From the NCBI GenBank assembly GCA_033980235.1, contig CM067075.1, forward strand, positions 35,226,385 to 35,290,384: a stretch of DNA of 64,000 bases. Direction: 5' to 3'. The notes under the pieces are model-generated. The model worked only from the letters and a program-made list of their open reading frames with translations, was not told the origin of the DNA and did not search any database. Source of the DNA: Diadema setosum. Taxonomy: Eukaryota > Echinodermata > Echinoidea > Diadematoida > Diadematidae. A program made the position numbers and the translations under genes. Position 1 is the stretch's first letter. The number at the start of each line of letters is the position of its first letter. Below, piece after piece: positions 31,593 to 42,820 of this stretch.

Positions 31593-33160
31593 TATGTTAC
31601 ATGAAGTATACAAAAGTTTAGGAAAAAAGGCACTTCAATAGCTCAGACATCCGCCAAACAGTCAATCAATCATTTCCACGTTATTATAAACCTACATTCC
31701 CACCGCGTATAATAAAAAAAGTAATTAACGGTCATCATTACACAACAGTAATGATGATGATGTTACTATAGTAATGTGGATATATATTTTGGAATTATAT
31801 ACAGATGCTGAAATTGGCCCTTTACAAAGAATCCTTTTCGAAAAAAATCCTGTATCTAGACGGTTACTACAATTCAATCATCTGTTGTTGTTCTTGTGTG
31901 TGTGTGTGTTTGTGTGCGATGCTGAGAGATGTGGTTATTTATTATGGAGTTTTATATACATGTGCTGAGAATGGCCCTATATCCCAATGATACTTCATAA
32001 GAGTATATTATATTAATCCTGGCTCAAGCCGGATCAGTACTAGAAATTTATCAGCTGTTGTTCATTTTGTGTCATTATCAATTTTCCTAAAAAATTCCCA
32101 TCGAAATCCGTTCACATCTTCTTTGACTTACTTTGCAAACAGACAGACCGATAAGAAACACACAGATCATATAGAACGCCGGAAAAAAAAAAACAACAAC
32201 AACAACTCCTAGTGGAGGTAATGAAGAGCCCCTGTGCTCGACACCCAGTACGGGGATGCCACTTTCGAGAGCTGTGAAGCAAAATCGTTACATCGTAATG
32301 CAATTTAATCTTCTGATCATACTCTTCACTATCAAAAGGCCATGAAAAGAATCTGCACACCCCTATACATTTCAACATAATAATATTATAGTGCAACGAC
32401 AGTTACATGGAACAGTGACATCAGGCACACTCACAGGGGCGGATCAAGGAATTCCGTAAACACTGGTAAAGAAAGGGGGCCTTTAAAATCAGACTTTAAT
32501 CATTCCTAAGCACAAACCAAAATGTGAAAGCAAATGTGAAAAAAAGTTTTGTGTGTCTCTATTGTCAACAAATTAAGGAATGATCATATGCACGATTCTC
32601 TTAAATGATTTTCCAGAACGTAAATTAGTAACTAATTAGTAGGGCTTAAAGAGCTAAATGCTTGGGGTAAACGTCTTTTGAATAGGAAGGTGATTTCTTA
32701 TAACCCTACTGGAAGGAACACAGTGTCCCACAGTGTGTTCACAGTGTAGTCACATAGTTGACTATGTAAAAACGCTCGAATTTAACAGTGTGGAGATGAT
32801 TTCACACTGTGGTTTTGCACAAAGTGATCACATAGTAATGGTCTGTGTCACACTGTGAATTGGTTATTCACAATGTGTTCACACTGTTAAAACGCTCGAA
32901 TTTAACAGTGTGAAGAGATTTCACACTGTTTTTACAATGTGTTCACATCGTATTCACAGAGTGGAGAGATTTCACACTGTGTCCACAACGTGTTCGCATT
33001 GTGTTTACATTGTGTTCAAACTGTGTGACACTGTGTGACACTGTGTTCTCTCCATTGTCTGAACGTGATCAGAATGTGCTACTAGTACTTTGCACTTGCG
33101 ATGACCTTATCAACCACAAAATGCTTATTTAGAGTATTTTTCTTGTGTGAATATTACTGG
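29560..33160. other. Intergenic stretch downstream of second GPCR
   Basis: Contains a (TTGAA)n tract at about 31331-31432 preceded by a SINE/LINE-like GGGCCACTCCTGTCGGTG, a (TA)n at about 31543-31587, and the start of a CAGGGGCGGATC element at 32438. No supported gene. Confidence 0.5.
32708..33050. repeat. Cluster of CACACTGTG / CACAGTGTG inverted and direct repeats
   Basis: The 9-mer and near variants occur more than a dozen times, mixed with GTGTTCACA and two copies of AAAACGCTCGAATTTAACAG (near 32771 and 32888). It lies about 100 bp downstream of the GPCR stop codon, so part may be in its 3' untranslated region. Confidence 0.8.
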
Positions 33161-33165
33161 CCATT

Positions 33166-33918
33166 TTATATGTTATTGACGATTCCAACGTCATTCATTT
33201 GCATCAACTTTTTGTTACCATTTGCAGGACCTTGGTTGACCTTACTGATGACGTTAACGTCAGTGTCGGTCAATCCCAGGGTTTGGTCAGTCGATGACGA
33301 TTTTTTGCAACAGCTTAGCAGCACCCCTCTGAATTCTTTAAGACGAATCCAGTAAATCACGGGATCAATAACCCCGCTGAGGGCCACTAAACAGAAAGCC
33401 GTGTCAGATATATACCAAAACCAGTCCACTTCATGCACCGCTTCGACATGATATTCGAGCAAGAGAATGATGCACATTGGGAACCAGCAGACAAAAGAGA
33501 TACCAACGATCAATGCGAATGTACGAAGGATTCTTTTCTGTTCATGCGTGCGTTTGACAAGGAGGGTATCACTACGCCCTTCATGATCGGTCGGAGTGAG
33601 AGCGATCGAGCGGTAGATCAGCACGTAACAGATCGAGGTCAGTACAAGGAAGACCATGATGAGGATCGACGACATGAAGAGACTGACAAAATAGTACTGG
33701 ACCGTCATCGATACCGTCAGGTACACTGTCAGGAATATCGCCCAGATGATTACGCAGACGACAATCAGACGAGGCAGTGTAGCGATACCCCGCTGGCCGA
33801 ATGGATCCAGTCGAACGACGATATATCGGTGGAAGGCAATCGCCAGGACGCTGGAAAGGGATACCGCAAGGGCTGCAATGAATACAGGCTCTATCCAGCT
33901 GGCTTCGTCGATCCGGTT
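33166..33918 (-). CDS. Second GPCR, exon 2 (TM3 to C-terminus)
   Basis: Starts after acceptor ...CATTGATCAG with a strong pyrimidine tract; codes 250 residues, stop TAA at 33168-33166. Numbering the joined 322-aa protein: TM3 81-101, HRY (102-104) in place of DRY, TM4 122-142, TM5 147-174, TM6 with CWFP (216-219), TM7 with DPVIY (257-261), then a palmitoylation-type CC (275-276) and a polar tail. There is no cysteine at the position opposite TM3 (3.25 is Ala), so the canonical TM3-ECL2 disulfide is missing. Lack of that cysteine and a DPxxY motif recall melanocortin/cannabinoid/EDG-type receptors, but no orthology is claimed. Confidence 0.88.
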   Translation of the reverse strand, partial: NRIDEASWIEPVFIAALAVSLSSVLAIAFHRYIVVRLDPFGQRGIATLPRLIVVCVIIWAIFLTVYLTVSMTVQYYFVSLFMSSILIMVFLVLTSICYVLIYRSIALTPTDHEGRSDTLLVKRTHEQKRILRTFALIVGISFVCWFPMCIILLLEYHVEAVHEVDWFWYISDTAFCLVALSGVIDPVIYWIRLKEFRGVLLSCCKKSSSTDQTLGLTDTDVNVISKVNQGPANGNKKLMQMNDVGIVNNI

Positions 33919-34726
33919 CTGATCAATGACAAAAAAAAAAGAGAAAAAATAGATATAAGAGAAAAGACTCCTTGACAATCCCCCCCCAAAAAAAAAAATT
34001 GAATACAATTATTTAAAAAATGTCTACATCAAGAGATGGCTATCAAAATAATATTCCGTTTCAATCAATAATAACATTATATTATGACACGACGTGAAAT
34101 AAGTAGCGATGTCATCAATGGAGTTATGACGCTGAAGTAAAGAAAATTTGAATCAGTCAATAAAAGATTTGGATCTGCATTGAGCGATGATCTGTATTAC
34201 GTGCATATCATCGAGTCATTCTCTTACAGCATGCAGAAAACTGTAGCTCGTGAACTTCATTTTTTTTTTTTTTTTTTTTTATTCACGTTCCATATTCCAC
34301 ATTTCGTACAAGTTTTATATTCCATTTGATTTGAAGCAGAAAAGTTTTTTTTCACACAATGGTCAGTTTGAACCAATAATGCACAAATGTATAAGGACAT
34401 AATGATTATAATTAACGTGTAATATGAGGAACCCACTAAAAAGCAAAGCTTGTAGGATGTGGGTTCCAAAAATATAACATAGGGTTTTAGTACATTGTAT
34501 CAAAGTCAGAAGTGACGTAACATGCAAAATTCAAAATATCGAGAATATTACTATGTTTACGGGATGTACAAAGTATAGTATATAATGTTTTATGATTAAC
34601 TTATGGTATAAATGCTTAAAAAAGTAGCAAGTTGATCAAACTAGTGAGGTCATCCGAGCAAGGCATCATTTAAGTATATGCAAAAAAAAAAAAAAAATAA
34701 AAAATTAAGCGATTACGGCGAAATAA

Positions 34727-37700
34727 TTACACATAGGATTTTAGAAAATTGGCTTTGAGATTTTTCTTAAAGGAGCTTAAAGAACTTGAGTGCAACCGAA
34801 CCGAATCTAACTCATTCCAGAAAGAAGGGCCGGTAGATGTAATTGTCTTAAGGGCTAAAACTGTACGAACAGGAGAAAAATGATAGGATTCACTGTGTCT
34901 TGTAGGGTAAGTATGAATATCACTGTTTTTCACAAACATTGAGGAAAATATACTAGGAAGGTCACCAGTATTCAACTTATACATGAAAATTCCAACATGA
35001 TATAAATACAAATCAGAAATTTTTAACAATTTACTTGAAACAAACAATTCATCAGTATGATCAAAAAATTGTGCTCGATTTATAATCCGCAAGGCCTTTT
35101 TCTGAACCAAAAATAACGAATCAATTTTAGTCTTTGAGCAATTCCCCCAGGCTAATATTCCGTAATTCAAGTAAGGTAATAATAAAGTTGTATAAAGAGA
35201 ATGCAATATTGGCTTTGGGAAGAGATATTTCAGTTTGTGAATAATTCCAACATTCTTGCACAACAGTTTACATAAATAATCAACATGTACCTTCCATGAA
35301 AGGTTACTGTCAATATAAATGCCTAAAAATTTTGTTGAATCTATTTGATTTAATTGTAAACCGTTCATTAAAACTAAACCTGGAAGAGATTTTATTGTGT
35401 TACTGAAAACCATATAATTGGTCTTATTTATGTTAAGCGACAATTTATTTGCCTGAATCCACTCAAACACCAACTTAAGTTCATAATTCAGAGAATCGAG
35501 CAAAACATAAGGATCTGAGTGAGAATAAAAGAGACTTGTATCATCTGCGAACAGAAGAAAAGACAGCAGAGAGGATGAGTTACGGAAGTCATTGATGTAT
35601 AAAATGAATAACAGAGGACCTAAGAGGGAGCCCTGTGGAACACCACAACAAATCGAGTTTGTATCAGATTCATGATTATTTACGGAAACAAATTGAGATC
35701 GACCGGTAAGATAACTTCTGAACCACTCCAAGGCCTTTCCACGAATACCGTAATGATTTAGTTTATACAAAAGAATTTCGTGATCTATTGTGTCAAAGGC
35801 CTTGGAGTAGTCCAGAAACAGACCGACTGTATGCGACTTTGTGTCTATAGCTCTTACAACTTTCTCAACCAGAAGTAATATAGCATGGGTGGTTGCATGT
35901 TTTTTCCGGAATCCGAATTGATTATCAGCTAAAATATCACAATCGTTTACAAATTTGATTAAACGATTATAAATCACCTTCTCAAGTAATTTAGAAAAGG
36001 ATGACAGAAGCGATATTGGTCGATAATTTCCCAACTCATCCTCTCTGCCTTTCTTATAAATTGGGATAACTTTAGCAATTTTCATTTTAATGGGCACAAT
36101 ACCAGTCAACAAAGATAAATTCAAAATGTGAACTAAGGGTGATAGTATTTCGTTTACAATACTTTTCATGAGGTGATTAGAAATCCCATCATGACCTGTA
36201 CTCTTCTTGGGGCTAAAAGAATTGACAATATCTACGACCTCTGTTTCAAGTACTGGGAGAAAAAATAAGGACTGTGGATTGGAATTTAAAAGGTAAGAAT
36301 GAAAGGGTCTGTGTACAGATGAAATATTGCGGGCCAGATTCGGACCAATATTAACAAAAAAAGAGTTGAATGCTTCCGCAATTTCCACATCATCTGTTAA
36401 ATTCTTCCCTTCACAAAGGATATTATCAATACTACCCTTATTTACACGTTTATGAATAACACTATTTATTACATGCCAGGTAGATTTTGCATCTGACTTG
36501 TGCTGTTCAAACAGAGAACAAAAATAATCTTTCTTTGCTTTACGTAACAGGGACGTGAGAGCATTCCGATATTTAATGTACTTTGATTTATTTAAAGCTG
36601 TATTACATGATTTATATCTGTAAAATAAAGTATTTTTTCTGTTTATGGATCTAAGTAAAGCTTTTGTTATCCAGGGTGAGCGCGGAACTGTTTTGTAGTT
36701 TCCTCTTTGATTTCTCAAAGGGAAATGCAAGTGATATAAAGGTACCAAAATATTCATAAATCTGTCGTACGCATCATTCGGATCAGTGGAATTTAAAACC
36801 TCATTCCAATCAATTTCGGATAAACTTTGTTTGAACAGCTGGATATTATGATCGGAGAACACTCGTGATTGCGATAAATCTTTACACACCTTTTGTTTAT
36901 GCGATTCAGGTATAGTAGATATGGAAGAAACTATAACGGGAAAATGATCTGATATGTCCGTAACAGCGATACATTGATCATCATAATCATAGCTGTTTAA
37001 AAATATGTTATCAATCAGTGTTGCGGAGGCTCCAAATAATCTTGTAGGCTTAGTGATACAAGGAGTGAAAGAGGATGATACCATAGTATCAAAAAAATCA
37101 CGTGTTTGTGGCTTACCATAATCAAGTAAGTCTAAGTTAAAATCTCCCATTATGTACACTTGTTTGTTGCGGAGATAGGGCGAATCTAAAATAATTTCTA
37201 CGTTTGAGATGAAATCAGAATAATTACAATTTGGGGGCTTGTAAATTTCTCCTATCAATACTTTTTTACCACCTGGCATACTTATGTCAATGAAAATACT
37301 TTCAATTGAATCAGACATATAATTTAACTGGGTTATCATTTCAAATTTCAAATTATTCTTCACATAAAATGCCACGCCTCCACCTCGTTTACAAAGTCTG
37401 TTCTTTGTTACCAGTGTGTAACCATCTAATTGTACAAGGGAAGTGAAATTTTCAGTCAGCCAAGTTTCACATAATCCCAAAACTGACAGTTTTACATTCA
37501 AAGTGTCAAGAAATAATTTTAACTGGTCAAAATTTTTAATCAAACTCCTTATATTATAATGCAAAACTGAGAAAGTATACTCCGCTCTGAAAGACTTAAG
37601 CTGTGCTACGTGTTGCGGTAGAATATAACAAGATGTTGTTAGTTTCGGATGGAATGAAGCGTCATGGTCATCATGAATGAGGTCAAGATTAGGCATATCA

Positions 37701-37831
37701 TCATTAAGAGTATTGATATCATCAATATCGTTGGATACACTACCTAACATTTTTAACAGACATACATGGGTAAGGTAATAAGGTGGTGTAACATTGCTTG
37801 GGATCATCCTCAGAAGAGAATACAATAACAT
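34727..37831 (-). CDS. LINE ORF2: APE endonuclease + reverse transcriptase
   Basis: One uninterrupted frame of 1034 codons from the first ATG at 37831 (the frame is open upstream to 37924 but without ATG). The APE-type endonuclease occupies roughly the first 300 residues: HYNIRSL, CETWLTEN, IYKPPNCNYSDF, MGDFNLDLL and ISDHFPV carry the catalytic Asn, Glu, Asp and His positions. The reverse transcriptase follows: KKSTGHDGIS, NYRPISLLSSFSKLLEK, NQFGFRKKHAT, LDYSKAFDTIDH, GVPQGSLLGPLLF and FADD (near 35545). The C-terminal part has YLNYGILAWG and RHSESYHF, as in CR1/L2/Jockey-group elements. It nicks target DNA and copies its own RNA by target-primed reverse transcription. No frameshift or stop is seen. 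Confidence 0.93.
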   Translation of the reverse strand: MLLYSLLRMIPSNVTPPYYLTHVCLLKMLGSVSNDIDDINTLNDDMPNLDLIHDDHDASFHPKLTTSCYILPQHVAQLKSFRAEYTFSVLHYNIRSLIKNFDQLKLFLDTLNVKLSVLGLCETWLTENFTSLVQLDGYTLVTKNRLCKRGGGVAFYVKNNLKFEMITQLNYMSDSIESIFIDISMPGGKKVLIGEIYKPPNCNYSDFISNVEIILDSPYLRNKQVYIMGDFNLDLLDYGKPQTRDFFDTMVSSSFTPCITKPTRLFGASATLIDNIFLNSYDYDDQCIAVTDISDHFPVIVSSISTIPESHKQKVCKDLSQSRVFSDHNIQLFKQSLSEIDWNEVLNSTDPNDAYDRFMNILVPLYHLHFPLRNQRGNYKTVPRSPWITKALLRSINRKNTLFYRYKSCNTALNKSKYIKYRNALTSLLRKAKKDYFCSLFEQHKSDAKSTWHVINSVIHKRVNKGSIDNILCEGKNLTDDVEIAEAFNSFFVNIGPNLARNISSVHRPFHSYLLNSNPQSLFFLPVLETEVVDIVNSFSPKKSTGHDGISNHLMKSIVNEILSPLVHILNLSLLTGIVPIKMKIAKVIPIYKKGREDELGNYRPISLLSSFSKLLEKVIYNRLIKFVNDCDILADNQFGFRKKHATTHAILLLVEKVVRAIDTKSHTVGLFLDYSKAFDTIDHEILLYKLNHYGIRGKALEWFRSYLTGRSQFVSVNNHESDTNSICCGVPQGSLLGPLLFILYINDFRNSSSLLSFLLFADDTSLFYSHSDPYVLLDSLNYELKLVFEWIQANKLSLNINKTNYMVFSNTIKSLPGLVLMNGLQLNQIDSTKFLGIYIDSNLSWKVHVDYLCKLLCKNVGIIHKLKYLFPKPILHSLYTTLLLPYLNYGILAWGNCSKTKIDSLFLVQKKALRIINRAQFFDHTDELFVSSKLLKISDLYLYHVGIFMYKLNTGDLPSIFSSMFVKNSDIHTYPTRHSESYHFSPVRTVLALKTITSTGPSFWNELDSVRLHSSSLSSFKKNLKANFLKSYV

Positions 37832-37852
37832 CAGATATCTCAGTTTGCTCAA

Positions 37853-38670
37853 CCAATTTGTTACAATCTGAAATGCATATGAAGACGCACATAGTACGAG
37901 TATCGCAAGGGTGACTTGGCACCATCAGAGCCGTAGGGCAATGCACACGACAGTATGCACATGTTCCAAAAGAGAAAGCATGAGAAAAATGCAACTTTGA
38001 ACTATCACTGAACTCACGACTCGATTTCCACAAACATAAACTCAGTTTTAAGAATACAGTAGCTGTGAATACATAGGACTTTTTAAAGAAGCCGAAGGCG
38101 ACAAGATTAAGGAATAGTAACCATTTGTTTGGTGTGACCGATGAAAAGCTACAACATTGGATTTGGGGGGAAAAGAAACAGAACTCCACCACCATCCATT
38201 TCATTAACAAGACAACAATCACTATGTAAGGGGAAAAGACTGGATATGATTTGTGCTGAGGAGACATGGCATACAATTGAATACTTAGTACATGATAAGT
38301 CGCATGATGCGTCGCACGGGTGACTTGGGAATACCAAAGCTCAAGAACAATGATCTCGACAAGACGAGATACAAAAAGGGAGGCATGAGAAAAATGTGGC
38401 GTACAACTTTCATGAATTCTCAGTTTACAGAGAAACAGACTCGGTGTTGTGTATACACTGACTAACGCTTCGAATAAATGGAACAATATGATGAAAGCAA
38501 GAGCTACGGAATAATGGAACTGTGAACGCACATCTGGTGTGACTGATATAATAACGTAAACAGAACTACAGGACCTGAGTTGGGCTGGAATGAAATCCCA
38601 CCACCACCACGTTCACTGACATGGGACCAAACCACATACCAGGGAAATGCATTGATTTACATTGATTTAC
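37853..38670. repeat. Degenerate ~400-bp tandem duplication in the ORF1-ORF2 linker
   Basis: The block around 37900-38150 (GGGTGACTTGG, GCATGAGAAAAATG, ACTCAGTTT, TGGTGTGACCGATG, CCACCACCATCC) recurs about 400 bp to the right around 38315-38610 (GGGTGACTTGG, GCATGAGAAAAATG, TCTCAGTTTACAG, TGGTGTGACTGATA, CCACCACCACG). A long minus-strand open frame here is not a recognisable protein. Confidence 0.7.
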
Positions 38671-38975
38671 ATTCTCTTTCCGCTTGTTCTATAAAACATG
38701 TACGTATGAAACATGTTCTGACATTGAGAAAAGAGAAAAGTCGGCAATGATATTCAGACGACAAATTCGGAGCAGGATTTTAACCGAGTATACAAACGCA
38801 TGGTTTACTCACAAAATTTCTTTCGTAAAGGAGGTTATCAATGCCAACAAGCAAAAAATAATAATAAAAAGGACAATACTGAACCTGAATTCAGATTATC
38901 AAATGAATTTATACCAGATGAAAAAAACAGATTTGTATTATTCACTACCATACACATTAGACAAGTTTAAGAGAA

Positions 38976-39794
38976 CTAATCTCTGTATGGTTCCCATTTC
39001 CTCGTACCTTTTTCCTTGCAAAACAAGACCACGTTCGTGCCGACGACTGCTATCTTCGTTGACAGGTTTTTTTCCCTGCGAAGTGTGAACGCAGTGTTGG
39101 CGAGCTTGCTCCGTTTGGCTTTTAGGGCTGGGGGGAGGTCAGTTCGGACGGTGATCCTCTTTCCGGTGGTAGGCGCGTTTCCACCCGTCTTGCTAGCAGA
39201 TTCGAATGCCGTGAGGACGCGATTACGCTGAGACATGTAAACAAATTTGGCGATGATCGGTGGGGGTCTGTCGTCTCCCTCGCGCTGCGGAAGTCGATGG
39301 ACGTTCACAAGGCTGATGGTATCGGCGTCATCCTTGGGAATGCCGAGGTGAGTGAACGTGTGTCGAATAACGATGTCGACATCCTCGTTGGCCGTGGTCT
39401 GCACACCATAGAAGAGGAGATTGGCCTTCCGCTGGTAAATCTCGGCAGCCATGATCTTCTTTTCCAGGTCAGCAATTCTGGCTTGAAGCTTAGCTTCTAC
39501 CTCCGGTATCTTGCCGTTTTCAATCTCTAGGACTCTTGCCGAGTTGTCTTGCACAGCCACTTGTAGATCGTTTACCTTCTGGTTGACCGCAGTTATGTCC
39601 GCATGCATTTGCTCGAGTTTGGCACACACTCTGGTTTCCGAATCCTTGAGTGAGCTCATGACATCAGCGAGTGTGAACGTGCCTTTGTCACCGGCTGCTG
39701 CAGTGGTAGCTGCGCGTTGCTGTGCAGGGCGTTGGTTATCGTTCGGCATAGCTGTTTGGTGAGATTTACTTCTCAAGTTGTAGGAGTTTTCCAT
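38976..39794 (-). CDS. LINE ORF1: coiled-coil + RRM nucleic-acid-binding protein
   Basis: ATG at 39794 (an upstream in-frame TTG at 39821 is less likely); 272 residues. A basic/Gln-Ala-rich start, then a heptad-like coiled coil (LKDSETRVCAKLEQMHADI to ADLEKKIMAAEIYQ), an RRM-like core (RKANLLFYGVQ, VNVHRLPQ, IIAKFVYMSQRNRVLTAF) and a C-terminal domain (KRITVRTDLPPALKAKR, VLFCKEKGTRKWEPYRD), the plan of L1-type ORF1 proteins (Transposase_22 family). Such proteins trimerise and coat element RNA. Intact. Confidence 0.88.
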   Translation of the reverse strand: MENSYNLRSKSHQTAMPNDNQRPAQQRAATTAAAGDKGTFTLADVMSSLKDSETRVCAKLEQMHADITAVNQKVNDLQVAVQDNSARVLEIENGKIPEVEAKLQARIADLEKKIMAAEIYQRKANLLFYGVQTTANEDVDIVIRHTFTHLGIPKDDADTISLVNVHRLPQREGDDRPPPIIAKFVYMSQRNRVLTAFESASKTGGNAPTTGKRITVRTDLPPALKAKRSKLANTAFTLRREKNLSTKIAVVGTNVVLFCKEKGTRKWEPYRD

Positions 39795-40399
39795 CAGAAG
39801 CGAGCAAAAATTTGGTTTCAAATGTTCTTACGCCTGAAGTTGAAGTAATGACAGTTCAGTATATCCGTTCAGTACATACGTTTGTTGTTGCTGGCTTCTT
39901 AAAGTTGGCGAAGAACCAGTGGTGGTGGGAGAGCTCAAGACTCATGCGTCCTCCATGTTCGCGGTCGTTACGTCACTTTTCTTTTTTGGAAGATTATCAT
40001 GGAGCAGTTTCCATCTGAATTACAGCTTGAACACTCTTACAGACATCTTTTTGGGGCACCTCCCACAGGCTTTCACTTGAATGTGCACACTCTTCGTTGT
40101 CAAGATATTGTAAAGCAATGTCTCTTCTTTTAGTGCCATGACATTTCATGGAAATAAAAGTGTCTTTTTTTAGTACCACTCATCACAAAACCAGCAAAAA
40201 GTCTCACGCCCCGATTTGAACTTAGGACTCAAAATATGTGAAATAAGAGAGTCAAGTCAATCTTTACTTATCTATAATTTCTGAAAGAACAGTTCTTCTT
40301 CTACATAATTCTAAAATATAGGGTCATTAAAAAATGGAGTTTTGCTGGAACATTTTTGAGGGAACATTTTACTTGTATCGTCAGACCCCTACTCATTTC

Positions 40400-40655
40400 A
40401 TTTCTTACGAATCCTTTAGGTACTCTTCCCTTTCAACTACCCATGGTAGCCTCTTCAGTGTTGCCACTGCTCTATCAGAGGGCCCTGCTATCATTTTTAC
40501 CCTAGCGTTACCAGGTATCCATTTGCACACCTGGGTCGAGAGGGACATAGTGGGTAAAGACATCTTGTCCAAGGACGTAAGGGCTGGGCGGGATTCGAAC
40601 TCGGGTCCTCCGATCGGAAGTCGGGAGTCGTATCCGCTTTTCCACAGCGCCCCCA
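40400..40655 (-). mobile_element. tRNA-derived SINE
   Basis: Minus strand: head GGGGGCGCTGTGGAAAAGCGG with a B-box-like GAGTTCGAATCCCGC, then CTTACGTCCTTGGACAAGAT and the CCAGGTGTGCAAATGGATAC CTGG-type middle. It shares the ATGGATACC/ATGGGTACC middle motif with the SINE at 27.0 kb but has a different head. Located in the GPCR intron. Confidence 0.7.
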
Positions 40656-41559
40656 CTATTGCCTTGATTACCTTGATTATCAGGCAGTTTATATCCACAC
40701 ACTCTTTGACACACACACAAAAAAAAAAACCTGTAAAAATTATCTTTTCTTACTCCAATCTACAGCTTTGCACAGGTATACATGTTTGTGTATGAGTATG
40801 CATATAAACATGTGTATAATGTACATACTAAATGCCTAGGTTGGACCTATATGCCAGTGTTTATCTGTTGTATGGTGTCTAAATGATAGATTTAATCTTG
40901 ATCAATATGTTGTGTTTCATTTACTATTCCGTTTTGCTGTTAAATAATCTTTCTTTTTTTTTTGGAATTTTGTAAGCGCTCTAAGCTTCACGGGAAGAGT
41001 AAAACATTCATTGCATTCTACTGTTTTGTATTGTATAGATTCGATGGTGTTGCTGCCTTGAAAGTTAGTAGGCCTACCTGCAAAACACTGGAATTAATTT
41101 GCATATTATGCAAATCTAACTATTTTGCTGTACTGGATTTCTTTGGACTTTTAGTATGGTATTTAGGAGACCATAACGAGTTGCACTGCAGTGGAATTTC
41201 CGAATGCTGCAAATAGTGGTGGGTAAAAATCTTATTTTGACTGGACAACATGGCCTTCTCGCTGTATTGGCTAGGGAATCGTACCCAGCAGAGCGCGGTA
41301 GCTGACGCACTCGACTCAGTAGGCTGGGCCACAGGAATGGAAAGACGGGAATGCTTGTGACAATAGGGCACGCAAGTTCCGCACTGTCGCCTAAACGTTG
41401 ATTTTTCATGACTTCACAACGAACAAACATAGTCACAATAAATAAAAACAAAAATGCATTATCAGACGTTCCGCCATACACTAATTTGCAAATTTTATGA
41501 AGATACATAACATAACATTGTCAGACAAGAGGAGCCCACACTCTACAAGCTTGGTCTTT

Positions 41560-42320
41560 TCAGTGGTTCCCTCCGTATTTACCCACGCCGATGAAAATCG
41601 GCAGGGTTATGTAAAGGGCTCCGTATGTAAATGTTTGTTTGTTTGTTCGTTCGTTTGTTCGTTCGTTTGTTTGTGTACAAGATAACAAGAGAACGGGTGA
41701 ACGGATTTGCACCAAAATTGTTCAGGGAATGTTTGGATAGTGACAGGAAAGAATCGAATAGATTTTGGTGATAATCGGTTGCCCCTGCAAATTCTGTGTG
41801 ACCTTGTAGTTTTGAACCCATAGTAAGATGGGGTGGCCACTCCATTTTCCCGTTTCTTACTTTGCACATTAAATTTTTTCCGCTATCATACGAAAACAGA
41901 ACTGCCATGCGACGGACTTCGCTGCTCAAATGTTCGTAAGAATTCCAAAATTTACGTTCATTTGAGGGACTAGTCCTTCTGAATTTATGGAAAATTTTGA
42001 AAGTTCGCTTTCCGTCATCACAAAATGGCCCGTATTTGGTGATTTTTCATATTGATTCTTTTTTTCGTTGGAGGTGCATTCCTCAAACACGGAAAAATTT
42101 TGCCCCAGTCAGTGCGTACGCTTCCATTTCGTAGTGCAAATTCTATGTGGCCTTGTAGTTTTGATCCCTCTGTAGAGCCGCTAAAGCGTGAGTCTGCTGG
42201 CTTTGAAGACAGCTCTAGTTCTTTCTGTTTTTCACACAGTGCATATTGGACAATTATTATTTCACTTTTGTTACCGTACCTCAGCAACCATTGCGATGTA
42301 TCGCTGCTGTAAGTTTTCAA
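41560..42320. repeat. Unclassified repeat with internal 349-bp-spaced duplication
   Basis: GCAAATTCTGTGTGACCTTG...AGTTTTGAACCC near 41787 recurs as GCAAATTCTATGTGGCCTTG...AGTTTTGATCCC near 42136. Also a (TTTG/TTCG)n tract at about 41631-41671. Likely a dispersed element; family not recognised. Confidence 0.5.
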
Positions 42321-42399
42321 TCATTACTTTGTCTGTACAAATTTACATGCATTATTTCTGGCACTGAAGAAAGTGATATCCATGTTTGCATATTATTTC

Positions 42400-42416
42400 A
42401 TGATGAAAAAATACAC

Positions 42417-42449
<33 letters not shown>

Positions 42450-42590
42450 TACATTAACTTCCGTGAAGAAGCACGCCGTCAGCATTTGCAGTATAAGCAA
42501 AGCAATCTCGTGTTGTTGTCTTGATGTTATTTTGTTGTTGCTGTTGTTGTTCTTCTCTTTCTTCTTCTTCTTCTTCTTCTTCTTCACATG
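42400..42590. repeat. (CA)n and (TTC)n microsatellites
   Basis: CA-rich run at about 42412-42449 and TTC/TTG triplet runs at about 42530-42587. Confidence 0.9.
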
Positions 42591-42713
42591 TGAATATTTG
42601 CGCCTTCATCTGCGTAATATCATTATTTTGCATAAAATTAATTTCTCAGAAAAACTAAAAGCCAAACGAAATACTTCACACTTGTTTTTAGAAACGCATG
42701 TACTAGTAGCCTT

Positions 42714-42820
42714 TTGACAAGACCCTCTTGCTGTATGATGGTGGGCAAATAATGGCGTAACGCTCAGCTTCCGACGCTTCCCTCGCCCACATGGGCAAAG
42801 TATACAGCGAGAGGAGGACG
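42714..42820. mobile_element. Small foldback, CTCTCGCTGTATGATGG family, copy 1
   Basis: Left TAGCCTTTTGACAAGACCCT + CTTGCTGTATGATGG, right GTATACAGCGAGAGGAGG. Relative of 45913-46068; a one-ended relative is at about 41248 (GGCCTTCTCGCTGTATTGGC). Confidence 0.6.

Larger units (their letters stand above)
34258..39990 (-). mobile_element. Near full-length two-ORF non-LTR retrotransposon (CR1/Jockey-type)
   Basis: Minus strand: presumed 5' UTR (about 39990-39795), ORF1 (39794-38976), a linker of about 1.1 kb, ORF2 (37831-34727), 3' UTR, and a poly(A) seen as the T run at 34260-34280. Both ORFs are open end to end, so the copy is young. It lies in the sense orientation inside the GPCR intron. 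The 5' end and target duplication could not be fixed by eye. Confidence 0.85.

Noticed and set aside
33433..33975. 180-codon plus-strand open frame
   Set aside because: Antisense shadow of the GPCR exon 2; composition is highly charged and it has no domain.
37740..38531. 263-codon minus-strand open frame between LINE ORFs
   Set aside because: No domain, overlaps the ORF2 start in another frame, and lies in the duplicated linker.
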